From positions 1 through 5,759 of the forward strand of contig ONVR01000149.1 of NCBI GenBank assembly GCA_900321335.1: 5,759 nucleotides of DNA. Reading direction: 5' to 3'. The translations under genes were made by a program, and so were the position numbers. Source of the DNA: an uncultured Eubacteriales bacterium. GTDB taxonomy: Bacteria; Bacillota; Clostridia; Oscillospirales; Oscillospiraceae. The notes below the pieces were generated by a model. The model was given only the letters and a program-made list of their open reading frames with translations, made no database searches and was not told the DNA's origin. Below, in pieces: positions 4,650 to 5,759 of this stretch (its first letter is position 1; each line of letters starts with the position of its first letter).

Positions 4650-5216
4650 ATGGACAAAAAAGAGACGCGCAGAATGATCAAAGAAAAAAAGGCCGCGCTT
4701 ACGCCGGAGCAGATCCGGAGCTACAGCGAGAAGGTGTGCCGGATCCTGATCGAGCAGGATTTTTATAAACAGGCAAAGGTGATTTTCCCCTATGTGGCTT
4801 ATAACCAGGAGATCCGCACGGAAACGCTCATTGAGGACGCCTGGCGGCAGGGGAAAATCGTGGCGGTACCCAAGGTCGTGGGGGAGAACATGGTTTTCCT
4901 GCGCCTGGACAGCTTTGACCAGCTGGAGATCGGTTACTGCAATATCCCGGAGCCAGTGTCCGGGGAGCCCGTACAAGCAAAGCAGATCCTGATGCTCATG
5001 CCGGGACTGGCCTTTGACAGAGACTTCAACCGAATCGGCTACGGCGGGGGATTCTATGACCGCTATCTGGATCAGATGCAGGACTGTGAGATCTTCAAGG
5101 TATCCTTTGCCTACGATTTTCAACTTGTGGACAGCCTGCCGGTAGAGGAGCACGATTATAAAATCGACGCACTGGTAACGGCGGAAGGCTGCCGGATGGC
5201 CACGGACCATGCATAA
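4650..5216 (+). CDS. 5-formyltetrahydrofolate cyclo-ligase (5,10-methenyl-THF synthetase)
   Basis: 188 residues, normal for the family. The enzyme uses ATP to convert 5-formyl-THF to 5,10-methenyl-THF in the cytoplasm, rescuing an inactive folate that inhibits folate enzymes. The N-terminal basic helix KKETRRMIKEKKAAL (3-17) supplies the early Lys/Arg nucleotide contacts. YNQEIRTETLI (51-61) is the folate-side segment, and VPKV (73-76) follows. The diagnostic signature runs from MPGLAFD (117-123) through GYGGGFYDRYL (130-140), the phosphate-binding glycine loop. The C-terminal HDYKIDALVTAEG (168-180) matches the family's closing motif. Its last 8 bp overlap the start of the dNTPase gene, so the two are cotranscribed and probably translationally coupled. 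Confidence in the function is high. Confidence 0.95.
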   Translation: MDKKETRRMIKEKKAALTPEQIRSYSEKVCRILIEQDFYKQAKVIFPYVAYNQEIRTETLIEDAWRQGKIVAVPKVVGENMVFLRLDSFDQLEIGYCNIPEPVSGEPVQAKQILMLMPGLAFDRDFNRIGYGGGFYDRYLDQMQDCEIFKVSFAYDFQLVDSLPVEEHDYKIDALVTAEGCRMATDHA

Positions 5217-5759
5217 CGGAAACCGGGAGGATACCCTCCGCTACCGGGACCTGTCAGACGGGTTGAAGGAACGGATCGCGCGGGACAGAGAAAACGGATG
5301 GGTCAATCCCTTCCGCTTTGATGACGACGCGGCGGTGCGCCGATCGGATATGCCCAAAGACCGGGCAAACCTCTGGCGGCCCGTTTTTGTGCGGGATACG
5401 GAAAAGATCCTGCATCTGCCCGTATATAACCGCTATGCGGACAAGACCCAGGTGTTCTCTTTTTATCACAACGACGACATCACCCGCCGGGCGCTGCACG
5501 TACAGCTGGTCTCCCGGATCTCCCGGAATATCGGCGCCGTCCTGGGGCTGAATCTGGAGCTGATCGAGGCCATCTCCCTGGGGCACGACCTGGGGCATAC
5601 GCCCTTCGGCCACGCGGGAGAGCGGTATCTCAGCCAGTTGTATCAGGACAGCTGCGGACGCTATTTTAACCACAATGTCCACAGCGTCCGGGTCCTTGAC
5701 AAGCTGTTCTGCCGGAACATGACCCTGCAGACGCTGGACGGCATCCTGTGCCACAACGG
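5209..5759 (+). CDS. dgt: dGTPase-like HD-domain deoxynucleoside triphosphate triphosphohydrolase, N-terminal part
   Basis: 183 codons are visible before the right edge. The family hydrolyses dNTPs to deoxynucleosides and triphosphate, controlling dNTP pools in the cytoplasm. FVRDTEKILHLPVYNRYADKTQVF (60-83) matches the QRDRDRIIHS..FRRL..KTQVF segment of dGTPases. The metal-binding HD set is His97 in RALH, then His126/Asp127 in the hallmark GHDLGHTPFGHAGE (125-138). HNVHSVRVL (155-163) and TLQTLDGILCHN (172-183) are also typical. The normally conserved RTRLTHSLEV is RRALHVQLVS here (93-102), so this is a divergent branch. The ATG at 5209 overlaps the cyclo-ligase stop (ATGCATAA) and has no strong ribosome binding site, which suggests translational coupling. 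In many Clostridia a dGTPase-like gene precedes dnaG and rpoD; that would lie outside the window and is only a prediction. Confidence 0.9.
   Translation, partial: MHNGNREDTLRYRDLSDGLKERIARDRENGWVNPFRFDDDAAVRRSDMPKDRANLWRPVFVRDTEKILHLPVYNRYADKTQVFSFYHNDDITRRALHVQLVSRISRNIGAVLGLNLELIEAISLGHDLGHTPFGHAGERYLSQLYQDSCGRYFNHNVHSVRVLDKLFCRNMTLQTLDGILCHN

Noticed and set aside
4335..5210. Leftward open frame of 291 codons
   Set aside because: It runs antisense through the cyclo-ligase, across the divergent promoters and into the amidohydrolase in another frame; no domain is visible.
1..5759. Mobile element, CRISPR array, tRNA or rRNA
   Set aside because: No transposase-like frame, no regularly spaced direct repeats and no tRNA or rRNA signature were seen on either strand.

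Overview
The window reads as chromosomal DNA of a moderately GC-rich anaerobic bacterium, most likely a member of the Clostridia (Bacillota). The reasons are a Bcd-like short-chain acyl-CoA dehydrogenase, a YitT-type membrane protein, a 5-formyl-THF cyclo-ligase followed by an HD-domain dNTPase, consensus sigma-A-type promoters, strong purine-rich ribosome binding sites and UUCG or U-tailed hairpins. The genus cannot be told from the sequence. I see no transposase, phage gene, tRNA, rRNA or CRISPR array.

Left part (1-1784): an acyl-CoA dehydrogenase gene runs leftward and is cut by the window edge, so its catalytic C-terminal part is missing. A 285-bp AT-rich divergent control region separates it from a rightward gene for a LuxR/GerE-type regulator with a probable GAF-like sensor domain. 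The control region holds a promoter for each direction, an imperfect dyad between them, and a dehydrogenase leader with competing inverted repeats. The regulator is a plausible local controller of the dehydrogenase; this is inferred from layout only.

Middle part (1785-3610): a near-consensus promoter drives a TTG-initiated, divergent thymidylate-synthase-fold protein that keeps the catalytic Cys, the paired Arg and the nucleotide-binding RSxD, Asn and HxY residues. It ends at a C(UUCG)G hairpin. A YitT/DUF161-DUF2179 membrane protein follows. It converges on a leftward amidohydrolase at a 17-bp perfect bidirectional terminator.

Right part (3607-5759): the amidohydrolase is a minimal metal-dependent barrel with little room for the flanking beta-sandwich domain usual in the superfamily. 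Its promoter lies back to back with that of a rightward 5-formyltetrahydrofolate cyclo-ligase gene. That gene overlaps by 8 bp the start of a dGTPase-like HD-domain dNTP triphosphohydrolase, which runs off the right edge.

The common thread of the right two thirds is one-carbon and deoxynucleotide metabolism. The cyclo-ligase returns 5-formyl-THF to the active folate pool, a ThyA-fold enzyme would use methylene-THF on a pyrimidine nucleotide, and the HD enzyme trims dNTP pools. The link between the separately promoted ThyA-like gene and the cyclo-ligase/dNTPase pair is inference. Intergenic regions that contain no gene are covered by the promoter, leader and terminator entries.
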